Part shown: one piece after another, positions 54,873 through 63,610 of the stretch
Layout of the letters: each line of letters begins with the position of its first letter
How positions within the stretch are numbered: position 1 is the stretch's first letter
Origin: Photobacterium jeanii
GTDB taxonomy: Bacteria; Pseudomonadota; Gammaproteobacteria; Enterobacterales; Vibrionaceae
Direction: 5' to 3'
DNA: 64,000 nucleotides
Assembly: GCF_001650345.1 (NCBI RefSeq)
Contig: NZ_LVHF01000012.1
Location: 372,001 to 436,000, forward strand
Made by a program: the position numbers and the translations under genes
The notes under the pieces: generated by a model
What the model saw: the letters and a program-made list of their open reading frames with translations, nothing else
Database searches by the model: none
Told to the model about the DNA's origin: nothing

Positions 54873-55760
54873 TCATGCGGTCATCGCATCTACGCAAAAA
54901 TGACAGTTCTCACTATGCAGACCGTGTACACCATTTATGCTCGCTAAATGTGACTCTCCAGCCTCAAGCCCCATTTGATAACCTTCGTTAAGCAAATTGT
55001 TATTCATGGTTAAGCGCTTAACCGAAAAGTCTTCCGGCGGCGCGATTACACGAACAATCGCACCAGCTGGCGGATTACGAATGAAATCTAACGAAGCATT
55101 ATAATTTTCAGCGCGTTGGATCATGGCTTGAGCTATCGACGGATAACGCGCTAATACGCGTTTCATTAACCACGGATACTTTGTTGGGCTCATGTTATAG
55201 CTCAACGGATGAGATAAAATCACTGTAATTTCACGAGCTCCACGGCGATATGCTTCTTTTACCGGAATCGAATCAGCAACCCCACCATCGGTAAAACAGC
55301 CACCTGAAAAACAAGGTGTCGGTTTATATGCAATGGGTAAGGCTGTTGTAGCTTCAATTACCTTACTGACATTCTCTGGTGATACATGAAAGTAATCCGG
55401 TTGTCCTGTTTCTGTATTAGTCGCCACCGCATACATGGGGATACTTGAAAACAGCTTCTGACAATCGAGTGGATAACGATGATTGGACTCCTCCCATAAC
55501 CATTTCACATCCACCAAATTACCGCCACGCAAGAAGCGAGCGGGATTGAAGAAGGTTTTATCGGTCGCCATTGTAGTGATGACGTTAAAACTGCGTTTAG
55601 GTGCATGTGATAGATAACCAACAAGATTAGATGCACCAGCCGATACCCCAATGGCAAAATCATATGGCTGATAATCCTTCGCCATAAAGGCGTCTAATAC
55701 CCCACTCGCAAAGATGCCTCGCATGGCACCGCCTTCCACAATTAGCGCTTTTTTCGTCAT
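54873..55760 (-). CDS. Patatin-like phospholipase (YjjU/RssA type)
   Basis: A 295-residue cytosolic or membrane-associated acyl hydrolase. The patatin site is complete: the oxyanion hole GGAMRG (residues 10-15), the nucleophile Ser40 in GVSAG, and the catalytic Asp158 in FTDGGVADS. The closing part resembles E. coli YjjU, which cleaves phospholipid acyl chains in vitro. The substrate here is unknown. The gene stands alone. Confidence 0.9.
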   Translation of the reverse strand: MTKKALIVEGGAMRGIFASGVLDAFMAKDYQPYDFAIGVSAGASNLVGYLSHAPKRSFNVITTMATDKTFFNPARFLRGGNLVDVKWLWEESNHRYPLDCQKLFSSIPMYAVATNTETGQPDYFHVSPENVSKVIEATTALPIAYKPTPCFSGGCFTDGGVADSIPVKEAYRRGAREITVILSHPLSYNMSPTKYPWLMKRVLARYPSIAQAMIQRAENYNASLDFIRNPPAGAIVRVIAPPEDFSVKRLTMNNNLLNEGYQMGLEAGESHLASINGVHGLHSENCHFCVDAMTA

Positions 55761-55872
55761 AACTCTAACAACTTACAATGTTTCTTAATGTTGTTAGTGT
55801 AAAACTCATACTTTGATAGCTAAAGCTGATTGTGTTGATTGTATTAATAGAGAAAACCAATCTATGACTAGA

Positions 55873-56118
55873 TTACTTTGACTGTTGATGAGGTAAAGGG
55901 AGCGGATCTGAAATCGCTTTGGTGCAGTGCGGATTATTACAACGCCGTATCCGCTTCCACCCCATAGCAACACCCTTGCCTAGCCCATAATGAATAATCG
56001 CTTGGCGGGTGTACTCCGAGCAAGTCGGCTCGAAGTTACAAGCAAGATTAAAGAAATGACGCGAGCCACCAGCCCGCTGGTAACGCTCTATGGCTCGAAT
56101 AACTAATCGCGTTACCAT
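55873..56118 (-). CDS. yidD: YidD family membrane-insertion factor (orphan copy)
   Basis: An 81-residue YidD-type protein. It has the motif RHFFNLACNFEPTCSEYTRQ (about 21-40), followed by AIIHYGLGKGVAMGWKRIRR with CNNPHC and DPLP, all diagnostic of YidD. YidD aids insertion of proteins by the YidC machinery at the inner membrane. Normally it sits between rnpA and yidC. Here it is paired with a DUF4177 gene (one base apart), so this is probably a second, diverged copy. The C-terminus is short. Confidence 0.88.
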   Translation of the reverse strand: MVTRLVIRAIERYQRAGGSRHFFNLACNFEPTCSEYTRQAIIHYGLGKGVAMGWKRIRRCNNPHCTKAISDPLPLPHQQSK

Positions 56119-56119
56119 C

Positions 56120-56341
56120 TTAACGATGACGCCCTAAAGTGACGATAATGGCTTCACGGCTCCAAAACAGCCAAAAGCGCTTACGTTCTATAACCTGAAA
56201 AACCAACTGCCACCCTTCAGCAGCTTCTTCATTCAACGTTTCTTCCAACTGCTTCAATGGCAAACCGCTTGAACCAAAAATTAATGTACTGCATCCACCT
56301 TCAACAATGTGAACGACTTTGTACTCGGTAAAATTTGTCAT
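56120..56341 (-). CDS. DUF4177 family protein
   Basis: A 73-residue protein. It runs FTEYKVVHIVEGGCSTLIFG, then LPLKQLEETLNEEAAEGWQL and VFQVIERKRFWLFWSREAII. The alpha-beta pattern with AAEGWQLV is the DUF4177 hallmark. The function is unknown. It is followed by yidD after one base, so the two are an operon, and its ATG is preceded by AGAGGCAAGG. Confidence 0.82.
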   Translation of the reverse strand: MTNFTEYKVVHIVEGGCSTLIFGSSGLPLKQLEETLNEEAAEGWQLVFQVIERKRFWLFWSREAIIVTLGRHR

Positions 56342-56397
56342 CCTTGCCTCTGAATATTTATTATCCCTTTACTTTTTATAGCACTGTAAAATCACAA

Positions 56398-56432
56398 AAA
56401 AAACCACCGCTATCGAAAAATAGCGGTGGTTT
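56398..56432. terminator. Bidirectional-looking hairpin after the POT transporter
   Basis: AAACCACCGCTA and TAGCGGTGGTTT form a 12-bp stem with an 8-base loop and A/T flanks. It serves the minus-strand transporter gene. Confidence 0.88.
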
Positions 56433-56456
56433 TTATGTATCTAGTTAATTAGATAA

Positions 56457-57965
56457 TTACATTTGAGAGACTGGCTTACCAGTGCCTTCGCCTTTCTCTG
56501 CGTCTTCACTTTTCTTAATCAGTTTCGCAATCACTTTAGAGAGCATCAAAGTGATCACAGCCATCACAATCGCAAATGCAGCTAAGTTGAAGAAGTAACT
56601 TGCGTATACATTTTCAATGATTTCAGGCGTCAACACCTGATCTTTTGGCAATGCAATCTTAGTTGAAATGACTGCCGCCAAAATACCACTCAATGAAAGA
56701 GCGACAGAACGTAAACCAATCGCGAATGCTGATAAGTAACGTGGCACCATCTCGAAGATAAAGCCCGCACCTAATGCACCCACAATCAACTCAGCTAAAG
56801 ATTGGAAGAAGTGAACCCATAGGATCCAGTCTGCTGCAATCTTACCGTTCTCACCAACAAAATGAGTTGATAGACCAAGTAAAGTAAATGCTATGCCACT
56901 AAATACAAACGCCGCTGCAAATTTAGTTGGAATACTTGGAGAGAAACCTTTTTTCTCTAGCCAGTTATAAACGAAAATTGTCGGACCACCCAACACGAAA
57001 CACCATAATGGGTTAAAGGCTGCATTTGACTCAGGCTTAATTGGAATAAAGCCAAGTAACTCACCACTCATTAGGTTAATCGCGTAGATGTTCATTGATG
57101 TTAACATTTGACCATAGTAGAAATAGAAGGTGATCATAATGAAAATCATCACTAACACTGCGCACATTTTGTACTTGTGAACAGCAGAAGCTCTCGTAAT
57201 TTCAAAGATAAAGTACAGAATGGCGCCTGCACCTAGTGCGTACAATAGGTATTTACCTTCATCAAGGTTAGAGAAGATCCAGAACACCAGACCAAGCATT
57301 GCCACAGAGCCGATAACAAACAAGCCCCATGTTTTCATGCTCACTGGACGACGGTCTAGATCGTTACCAACTGCCGTAAATTGCTTACGGAATGTCACGA
57401 ACAGAACTAGAGTAATGGCCATCAAGCCTGATGAAATAAAGAAATTACCTTGATAAGCCCAATATGCGATAAAGAATGGGAACAAGTACTTAGATGCAAA
57501 CGAACCCAGGTTGTTTATCGAATAGTTAACTGTTAAGCCTTGTTGGAAAGCTTCACGGTTGGTTTCAGAATAGGAATTACCAAGCAGAACTGTTGGGCTT
57601 GTTGCTGAAAGACCACGAGCGTAGCCAATCAATGCGATAGCAAAAATACTTAATGGCACATTAAGTGTTGATGCCCCAAAGCCTAGAATAAGAAAACCAA
57701 TGGTGTATGTGGTGTAACCAATATATACCGCACGGAATGAACCAATAAAACGGTCAGCAACAAAACCACCCACTGCCGAGAATACCGGACCAACTGCGCC
57801 AAAAGCACCCATCATCATGATGGTATCTGCTTCACTGTAATTTAACTCGTCTAGAAAAAATTTGGTTAATAGAACATAAGCCCCGTAAAAAGCAGCTCCC
57901 CAAAGGAACTGCCGCAAAATTAAAACCTTCGCTATACTGGGAAATCTAGCATTTGCATCTTGCAT
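56457..57965 (-). CDS. POT family peptide transporter (MFS)
   Basis: A 502-residue inner-membrane transporter with about 12-14 helices. GFVADRFIGSFRAVYIGY after the second helix is the loop typical of proton-dependent oligopeptide transporters (PTR2/POT). FIFEMVPRYLSAFAIGLRSV (about 428-447) is the late helix motif. It would import di- or tripeptides with protons; the exact substrate is unknown. AAAGGAG stands six bases before the ATG at 57965; an in-frame ATG six codons upstream contains this ribosome site within its codons, so I reject it. Confidence 0.88.
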   Translation of the reverse strand: MQDANARFPSIAKVLILRQFLWGAAFYGAYVLLTKFFLDELNYSEADTIMMMGAFGAVGPVFSAVGGFVADRFIGSFRAVYIGYTTYTIGFLILGFGASTLNVPLSIFAIALIGYARGLSATSPTVLLGNSYSETNREAFQQGLTVNYSINNLGSFASKYLFPFFIAYWAYQGNFFISSGLMAITLVLFVTFRKQFTAVGNDLDRRPVSMKTWGLFVIGSVAMLGLVFWIFSNLDEGKYLLYALGAGAILYFIFEITRASAVHKYKMCAVLVMIFIMITFYFYYGQMLTSMNIYAINLMSGELLGFIPIKPESNAAFNPLWCFVLGGPTIFVYNWLEKKGFSPSIPTKFAAAFVFSGIAFTLLGLSTHFVGENGKIAADWILWVHFFQSLAELIVGALGAGFIFEMVPRYLSAFAIGLRSVALSLSGILAAVISTKIALPKDQVLTPEIIENVYASYFFNLAAFAIVMAVITLMLSKVIAKLIKKSEDAEKGEGTGKPVSQM

Positions 57966-58162
57966 ATTATACTCCTTTAACATTATGCGCCGAAAAAAGT
58001 ACCATATGCAGAATTACAAAATAATGATCCAAAATACACTTATGCAACAAAGCTTACAAAAGTAACAATTTAATGACGTTTTTTTGATCCAGATAAGCTT
58101 TTGAAAGTGATGTGATTTTGATAATGATTTACAAAAGATTCACTCTAAGCATACAAAAGGCA

Positions 58163-59254
58163 TTAACATTCACCTTTGGCTGAAACTTTTGCATGTTGAA
58201 GCTGAGAGCGTGATGAACTCGGTGGAAATGAAGTAGACGTTGAAGTAGTACGGGCTGGTGTGGCTGCTCGAGACTGTGATTTAGACTTTGATAGTAAAGC
58301 AAGCTTAGAAGCAAAAGATTGAGGTAAAAAAGCTCGGCATTGCTCAACATTAAAAGCCCATGTTACAAACGCAATTAAACGTGCTTCTAATGCCGCTACA
58401 TCACGCTGTGCTTTCACGTAGGGCGTCGCGTTAACTAACAGGCTCGAAGAATGAAACGACAATACGAATTCTTTCAATCCATTTTGTTTCTGAGCCAAAT
58501 AAACACGCTGCATTTGTCGCAGGCTAAGTCCTTCTGGCGATAGACGATCTAACCTAAGCCCTATTCCTCGACCCATTACTTTTTTCAGTGGGCTTTGTTG
58601 CCATTCGCTGTATAGACTTGCATGACGATTAAAACGTTTCTGATAATGACGAGACCACGATGTTACTGCCGACGTATGTGGTAAAAATGTCACCCCTTCT
58701 TTTTCAAAACGTCGACAATCAAATGCTCTGAAGTCAGGTCCTTCACTGGCAGAAAAGTCGTAATAAGGGCAGATACTAAGGTCGACTTGATACCCTAATT
58801 CATTAAGCGTCGCCAAAGTATTTGCTCCAAAGCCATGGCGACCAGCTAAATAACTGAGCGGCTTTGTACCTGAAATATCATGAATTAAGTCGGTTAAGGT
58901 TTGAAGTTTCTCACGTTCAATATCTGCAGGTAAGTTACCGGGAAATGACTCGAACTTAGATACATTATGATGAGACTGAGAGAACGGCGGGTTCACCCAA
59001 GGGTGCAGGTGGCTAGCAAACTCAATGCTCTCCCCTTGCCTGCTCGAAAAGTGTTGAATAACGGTTTGTCCGTTAGGGCTGGCAACAAAAGCGTAATCCA
59101 TTGCCAAAGTGACTTTTGCACCTAGCACAATGAGTTTTTCAATCAGGGCAATCAAGGCATACTGAGGAGAAACTTGATTGTTAGCACTGGAGAATTGTCC
59201 ATGCCAATCAAATTCTTCTTCTGCATGTATTACTACAGCTAACTTTGCAGCCAT
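58163..59254 (-). CDS. Polysaccharide deacetylase-like protein with Ser/Thr-rich tail
   Basis: A 363-residue protein. The start MAAKLAVVIHAEEEFDWHG gives the first metal/catalytic region of the NodB-like (polysaccharide deacetylase) barrel. SHLHPWVNPPFSQ carries a second His motif (HxHPW). The remaining barrel parts (LAGRHGFGANTLATLNELGY, LSFHSSSLL) support the family. No signal peptide is seen, so a cytosolic substrate is likely. The last 40 residues are low-complexity and Ser/Thr/Arg-rich (SKSKSQSRAATPARTTSTST). The open frame begins seven codons earlier, but GAGGTG before ATG 59254 favours this start. The substrate is unknown. Confidence 0.75.
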   Translation of the reverse strand: MAAKLAVVIHAEEEFDWHGQFSSANNQVSPQYALIALIEKLIVLGAKVTLAMDYAFVASPNGQTVIQHFSSRQGESIEFASHLHPWVNPPFSQSHHNVSKFESFPGNLPADIEREKLQTLTDLIHDISGTKPLSYLAGRHGFGANTLATLNELGYQVDLSICPYYDFSASEGPDFRAFDCRRFEKEGVTFLPHTSAVTSWSRHYQKRFNRHASLYSEWQQSPLKKVMGRGIGLRLDRLSPEGLSLRQMQRVYLAQKQNGLKEFVLSFHSSSLLVNATPYVKAQRDVAALEARLIAFVTWAFNVEQCRAFLPQSFASKLALLSKSKSQSRAATPARTTSTSTSFPPSSSRSQLQHAKVSAKGEC

Positions 59255-59405
59255 CCCTGTTGCCACCTCGCTCATTAGTCACTATTGAGAATGGCACATG
59301 AATATCATTACCGCAAAAAAGTCCCACCAATTACCAACAAGGCAGGACTTTAATATCTCTTTATTTAACAACAGCCAATATTAGATATTTGGTAAGTATT
59401 TATCG

Positions 59406-59777
59406 TTAGTGAGCAGCAAGTTCTGCCTTCTCAGACTTTTTCAACTTACTCACTATTAATTGATAAGAACTCTTCGCTAAGTCTTTTAACATCGCATCAC
59501 TCACATCGCCGTTAAGGCTAATCGTAATCCAATGTTTTTTATTCATGTAATAACCTGGCGAGACGGATTCAAATTGTGATGTTAATACTTCGCCATCCTC
59601 TGGCTGACACTTCAAAGTCACAATGACTTCACCATCCTTCTCTGATACTAAGCCATACATTTTACCCATCACTTTAAATACAAGCGCCTCAGGACCGAAT
59701 GGATAACTGCTTTCACCGCCTTTCATTGAAGTCAAATAGGATTCAATTTCGGCTTTTGCCTGTAAGTCATTGTTCAT
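59406..59777 (-). CDS. MmcQ/YjbR family protein
   Basis: A 123-residue protein with the YjbR-type fold. Landmarks are SYPFGPEALVFKVMGKMYGL and the closing stretch YYMNKKHWITISLNGDVSDA. The family is annotated as DNA-binding from its CyaY-like fold, but no function is proved. AAGGAG lies nine bases before the ATG at 59777, whereas the longer open frame (to 59816) would start inside the preceding gene. It follows the ClbS/DfsB gene on the same strand with a 19-base gap, so they are probably one transcript. Confidence 0.8.
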   Translation of the reverse strand: MNNDLQAKAEIESYLTSMKGGESSYPFGPEALVFKVMGKMYGLVSEKDGEVIVTLKCQPEDGEVLTSQFESVSPGYYMNKKHWITISLNGDVSDAMLKDLAKSSYQLIVSKLKKSEKAELAAH

Positions 59778-59796
59778 CACAACATACTCCTTCATG

Positions 59797-60312
59797 CTAT
59801 TTAATTGCGTTCTCACGCTTAAACCGTCGTACTTTCGTTCGCATATTTTTCATCGGTGACGAGGTATTAAATTGGATCATCCGCCCTAACGTCCATTTCT
59901 CGTACCAAGGACAACCGTAAAGCTGATACTCATCAAGAGAGTAAATTAGCTCTAAAATTTGCTCTGTAGTGTGATCAAATGCACGTAGCAAATCATTGTA
60001 ACTATGGTGTCGGTATTCATGGTGAAAGTGCTGCGCTAATAAACCAAGCTGATTCCATTTAAAGCCTTGCGCTGGCATCGCAACATCTCTGCCTGCCTGT
60101 TTTTCACTGTGCCAATGCAATACAAGTTGCCCCCATCCCACTAAATACGCCAACGTATCGCAAACACTAATTTGCGTGCCTTTTACATTACCTTCCACAC
60201 CTTGTAGACGTGTATATGACTCAGGAATGTTTTCTAAGTCAGTACGTAATTTGGCATGGGCTTGGGTAATTGCCTCTATCAACTCCGACTGATTTTGTGG
60301 CACAGATGACAT
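59797..60312 (-). CDS. ClbS/DfsB family four-helix bundle protein
   Basis: A 171-residue helical protein. SSVPQNQSELIEAITQAHAK, the middle SVCDTLAYLVGWGQLVLHWH and EEYRHHSYNDLLRAFDHTTE-type helices, and the near-C-terminal YGCPWYEKWTLGRMIQFNTS fit ClbS/DfsB (DUF1706), related to DinB. ClbS protects against colibactin, but most members are of unknown role. AAAGGAG lies six bases before the ATG at 60312; the longer frame to 60363 lacks this. It leads the YjbR gene. Confidence 0.82.
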   Translation of the reverse strand: MSSVPQNQSELIEAITQAHAKLRTDLENIPESYTRLQGVEGNVKGTQISVCDTLAYLVGWGQLVLHWHSEKQAGRDVAMPAQGFKWNQLGLLAQHFHHEYRHHSYNDLLRAFDHTTEQILELIYSLDEYQLYGCPWYEKWTLGRMIQFNTSSPMKNMRTKVRRFKRENAIK

Positions 60313-60413
60313 AAAAGACTCCTTTTCACTCATCACCGTATTGCATTCCCTGCTAATCGGCATAACATGCTGAATATATGTCGATCTTGCAGTAATTATT
60401 GGGACTTCATGTT

Positions 60414-60884
60414 ATGAACCAACATATTAATACAGCTTACCAAGGTGAGTTGTATGGCATCGCTTTTTTTGAGTACTTTGCAAACCATTACACACAAAAA
60501 TCAAATGCTAAGCTATGGCAAACTTTGATTGATGTTGAAGTCAGAACCGCTCGTCTTATTGAGCAATACTACCTTGCTGAAGGCATCGAATTTCAGAGCC
60601 AAAACCTTGCCATGATAGAAAAAGGCGAACATGATGCTAAGCGCTGGATTGATCTACCTTGGGATGACTTAGTCACCACTCTTGAGCAATGGGTTGCCCC
60701 ATACGAAAAGCAATACCGCGAATGGGCTCAGTCAAGCGAAGAGCTATCCTCACAGCAACAAGCTGTGTTTGATTTGATTGCCGCACACGAGACTGCCATT
60801 TATTTATGCTGGCAAGCGGAGTGCCGCTCTCAACCAGGGCAAAACCACCTTGAAGACTTTCTGAGCGAGTATCCACTCGTTTAA
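60414..60884 (+). CDS. Helical protein, unknown function
   Basis: A 156-residue all-helical cytosolic protein. It starts MNQHINTAYQGELYGIAFFE and contains the repeats of acidic-aromatic helix NHYTQKSNAKLWQTLIDVEV and EQWVAPYEKQYREWAQSSEE. It ends HETAIYLCWQAECRSQPGQN. The pattern ExxY...E...H suggests a four-helix bundle similar to ferritin-like or DUF proteins, but I see no full di-iron motif. I do not recognise it. A TTG five codons earlier is in frame. It is followed by a terminator hairpin. Confidence 0.65.
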   Translation: MNQHINTAYQGELYGIAFFEYFANHYTQKSNAKLWQTLIDVEVRTARLIEQYYLAEGIEFQSQNLAMIEKGEHDAKRWIDLPWDDLVTTLEQWVAPYEKQYREWAQSSEELSSQQQAVFDLIAAHETAIYLCWQAECRSQPGQNHLEDFLSEYPLV

Positions 60885-60908
60885 TAACCATCAACATTGA
60901 ATGTCTCA

Positions 60909-60940
60909 ATAGGCTCACAAGAAATGCTGAGCCTATCTTC
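60909..60940 (+). terminator. Terminator of the helical protein gene
   Basis: ATAGGCTCA and TGAGCCTAT pair over 9 bp around a 10-base loop; CTTCTTAC follows, so the T run is weak. Confidence 0.65.
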
Positions 60941-61000
60941 TTACTCATCTCTCTTGGTATAAGCTTAACGGTAATGTATTAAGCGAGGCAGCTTAGCGAG

Positions 61001-61669
61001 ATGACTTCTCTCACATACCCTATTTTATACTCCATCCCACGTTGTCCCTACGCAATGCGAGCTCGCTTTAGTTTATTGCTTGCCGATAAAACCGTGATTC
61101 TGAGGAATATTAACCTCAAGCAAAAACCGCAAGAAATGCTTGCCGCTTCAGCTAAAGGCACAGTGCCGGTGCTTTACTTCCCTAGTAATCAACAAGTCAT
61201 TGATGAAAGTCTCGACATCATGTTGTGGGCGTTACATTGTCACGATGAAGATAATTACCTTCGCGCAAGTGCCCCCGAACAGCTAAAAGCTATCTTAGAT
61301 TTAATTGAGCACTGCGATTCAACATTCATTCCACAACTAGAGCACTACCGAGCGTCAGCCCGTTATCACGATCCTGATACAGTGCAAGCTAGAACTCAGT
61401 GTGAGGTCTTTATTCAAACCCTAGAAGAAAGACTCAACCACCAGCCATATTTGTTAGACGATAAGTTAAGCCTGATGGACTTTGCGCTGTTACCTTTCAT
61501 TCGCCAGTTTTCACAAACAGAAAAACCTTGGTTTCGTGCTGCGCCTTACCCTCATCTAAGACATTGGCTTGAACTCTTATATCAACACCCGGTATACAGC
61601 CAAGCATTAAAGCCATTCGCCCAATGGCATCAAGCAACAGATGATGTTATTTTTAACCGTGAAAGTTAA
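61001..61669 (+). CDS. Glutathione S-transferase family protein
   Basis: A 222-residue protein of the GST superfamily. The N-terminal thioredoxin fold has YSIPRCPYAMRARFSLLLAD with a CPYA motif near residues 15-18 and KGTVPVLYF with the cis-Pro; IDESLDIMLW follows. The helical C-terminal domain has KLSLMDFALLPFIRQFS. A cysteine-type GST (omega/GrxB-like) for glutathionylation or disulfide chemistry is likely. It is in the cytosol. The substrate is unknown. A glutaredoxin gene follows in the same direction. Confidence 0.87.
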   Translation: MTSLTYPILYSIPRCPYAMRARFSLLLADKTVILRNINLKQKPQEMLAASAKGTVPVLYFPSNQQVIDESLDIMLWALHCHDEDNYLRASAPEQLKAILDLIEHCDSTFIPQLEHYRASARYHDPDTVQARTQCEVFIQTLEERLNHQPYLLDDKLSLMDFALLPFIRQFSQTEKPWFRAAPYPHLRHWLELLYQHPVYSQALKPFAQWHQATDDVIFNRES

Positions 61670-61780
61670 TCAGCCACACTCACTTAAGTACGCTCAATAA
61701 GCTGTTCTCGAAAAGAGTAACTAAAAGTCTGATGCTAAACAGCAGGCTTAGCCAGAACAAAAACAAGTAAAGATAGTCCT

Positions 61781-62014
61781 ATGAAGAAAATCACACTCTA
61801 TGTGAAAGATAAATGCGCGCACTGCAAAGATGCGCAGCGTTACCTCGATAGCAAACACATTCCCTACCGCTTGGTGAATGCTGCCGCGCCAAAAGCACAA
61901 AAAGAACTAAGCGCGATGCGTGCTCGCTCCATTCCAGTACTCAAGATTGGTGATCAGGTGATGATCGGCTGGAATGCTAAGAATTTTGATAAGATCTTGA
62001 AGTCGAAAGATTAA
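61781..62014 (+). CDS. Glutaredoxin family protein
   Basis: A 77-residue thioredoxin-fold protein. MKKITLYVKDKCAHCKDAQR has the active-site CAHC (residues 12-15), and the cis-Pro turn is in ARSIPVLKIG. It probably reduces protein or small disulfides with glutathione. It is in the cytosol. It lies about 110 bases downstream of the glutathione transferase gene and is followed by a bidirectional terminator. The two may be co-regulated. Confidence 0.88.
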   Translation: MKKITLYVKDKCAHCKDAQRYLDSKHIPYRLVNAAAPKAQKELSAMRARSIPVLKIGDQVMIGWNAKNFDKILKSKD

Positions 62015-62060
62015 AATACTGCGACTAGCGTAAGATATAGCTGTTTTTACAGCGATTAAA

Positions 62061-62095
62061 CAAAGCCGCTAACAAATGATTAGCGGCTTTGTTTT
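62061..62095. terminator. Bidirectional terminator after the glutaredoxin gene
   Basis: CAAAGCCGCTAA and TTAGCGGCTTTG form a perfect 12-bp stem with a 7-base loop; TTTTG follows. Confidence 0.9.
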
Positions 62096-62100
62096 GACAA

Positions 62101-62802
62101 TTATAACTTCTGACTTTTAATGAAAATGAAGTTCGGCTTAGTTGACAAGAAAGCGTATGCATCTGGATCTATCGCTTTCACATCTTCGCCAACCTGACCT
62201 TCACTAATTTGGCTGATCACCAAACCATGCTCCATTAACCCCTGCGTTAGCTCAGTTAAAGAACGTCGATAAAAGCTAACTTTTACAGGCTCGCCAATCG
62301 TATTCCACTCATCGTGCAGTAACTCGCGTTCAAAGTAATTACCCGTTTGGCTACACTCAAAATCTCCAAAAGGATGATGGGTTGAGAACACAAACTGCCC
62401 TTCTGGTTTAAGTACACGAGCTATATCAGTAAACAGTGGCGTTAAGTCTTCAATGTAATGCAGCATTAAGGGGCTAACAATTAGGTCAATACTATTTGAG
62501 TTAACGTTTGGTAGGCCTTGTGCGGCATCTTGAACATAAGCTTCTACGCGCTGGGCGTATTTCTGTTTAACAATGTCGACCATAGCAGATGAGTAATCAA
62601 CACAGGTGATTTTATTGGCGCCTTTTGCTATGAAAAAATCAACATACACACCAGAGCCACACCCCAAGTCCAATACATCTTTCCCTTCAAGCTCCCCGAT
62701 CATCGACTGCAATGTTGGGCGCTCAAATTTAGCGTTATAGACGTTATCGGTTACCGCTGTATCATACTGCTGAGCGTGCTTTGAATATAAAGGGGATTGC
62801 AT
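62101..62802 (-). CDS. Class I SAM-dependent methyltransferase
   Basis: A 233-residue methyltransferase (UbiE/BioC-like type). The SAM motif is VLDLGCGSGVYVDFFIAKGA (about 42-61), followed by CVDYSSAMVD, YVQDAAQGLPNVNSNSIDLI (motif with the acidic residue) and VLKPEGQFVFSTHHP. It would methylate a small molecule or protein in the cytosol; the substrate is unknown. GAGG stands before the ATG at 62802, so this start is preferred to the longer frame to 62829. Confidence 0.88.
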   Translation of the reverse strand: MQSPLYSKHAQQYDTAVTDNVYNAKFERPTLQSMIGELEGKDVLDLGCGSGVYVDFFIAKGANKITCVDYSSAMVDIVKQKYAQRVEAYVQDAAQGLPNVNSNSIDLIVSPLMLHYIEDLTPLFTDIARVLKPEGQFVFSTHHPFGDFECSQTGNYFERELLHDEWNTIGEPVKVSFYRRSLTELTQGLMEHGLVISQISEGQVGEDVKAIDPDAYAFLSTKPNFIFIKSQKL

Positions 62803-62885
62803 GGCTGACCTCAAAATTGGGATTGGCAAAACAAGGGCGGTATTATCTCAATTTTCTCAATGGCGAACAGTACTTCCATAAAAAA

Positions 62886-62913
62886 ACCGCAACTCAAATA
62901 AGTTACGGTTTCT
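62886..62913 (-). terminator. Likely terminator of the lipoprotein gene
   Basis: AAACCGCAACT and AGTTACGGTTT pair imperfectly around a short loop; on the minus strand TTTT follows. Confidence 0.55.
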
Positions 62914-62947
62914 AAAATATCAGCGCTATCGCGAATTAGCACAAGGA

Positions 62948-63610
62948 CTACAGCTCTTTGTAGCTAACTAACTCGCTGAGGCTATTTTTTTCACTTTGCT
63001 TAACTAGATAACCTTTATCTACCGCATACCATTTATTGTTGATGGATTGAGTCTGACTTCCATCAATTTGTGTTATTGACATTTGTTCTTCAAATTTACA
63101 TGCCCTGAATTCACCAGCTGGCACTTTAACGGTTTCAATACCCTTGAAAGTAGTTTTATTATTCGTCACAACTTCCCCCATAGAAGAAACCATTGTTAAC
63201 ACTTGCTCGTAACTCTCTCCTTGTGAAAGGGCAAATTTATCCAGCTTCCCTGGCTTATAATATGCGTCAACACCATCAGCCGCCAGACCAACAGTAGTTT
63301 GAGTTTTGCTCCCTTCATCAATCATTAAATACAGGCTAAAAGTCTTCCCTGATTTTGATTTTGCTTGTTGATGTAAAACATTTTCACCACGGTACATTTC
63401 ATGCCCTAAGTTACTCAGCACCATTGTTTCTTCAAGCTGACCATTCTCTTTTGTTTGAACTTCGACTTTTCTACCCACTGTGTATAACTCAGCGTTAAAA
63501 CAAGAAGAAGCTGTAACTTTTGGCTCTGGCGCCTCATCAGACCCACCGCTGCCACCACAACCTGCAGTGATCCCAATCATAATTGCCAATGGCAGTAACT
63601 TAATTTTCAT
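62948..63610 (-). CDS. Lipoprotein, unknown function
   Basis: A 220-residue lipoprotein. MKIKLLPLAIMIGITAGCGG has the lipobox TAGC with Cys18 followed by a Gly/Ser linker (GGSGGSDEAPEP). The mature part (from about residue 30) is mostly beta with AADGVDAYYKPGKLDKFALS and VKVPAGEFRACKFEEQMS; two Cys (SSCFNAE and RACKFE) may form a disulfide. This resembles exported DUF-type lipid- or metal-free domains, but I do not recognise a family. It is probably on the outer membrane and stands alone. Confidence 0.75.
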   Translation of the reverse strand: MKIKLLPLAIMIGITAGCGGSGGSDEAPEPKVTASSCFNAELYTVGRKVEVQTKENGQLEETMVLSNLGHEMYRGENVLHQQAKSKSGKTFSLYLMIDEGSKTQTTVGLAADGVDAYYKPGKLDKFALSQGESYEQVLTMVSSMGEVVTNNKTTFKGIETVKVPAGEFRACKFEEQMSITQIDGSQTQSINNKWYAVDKGYLVKQSEKNSLSELVSYKEL

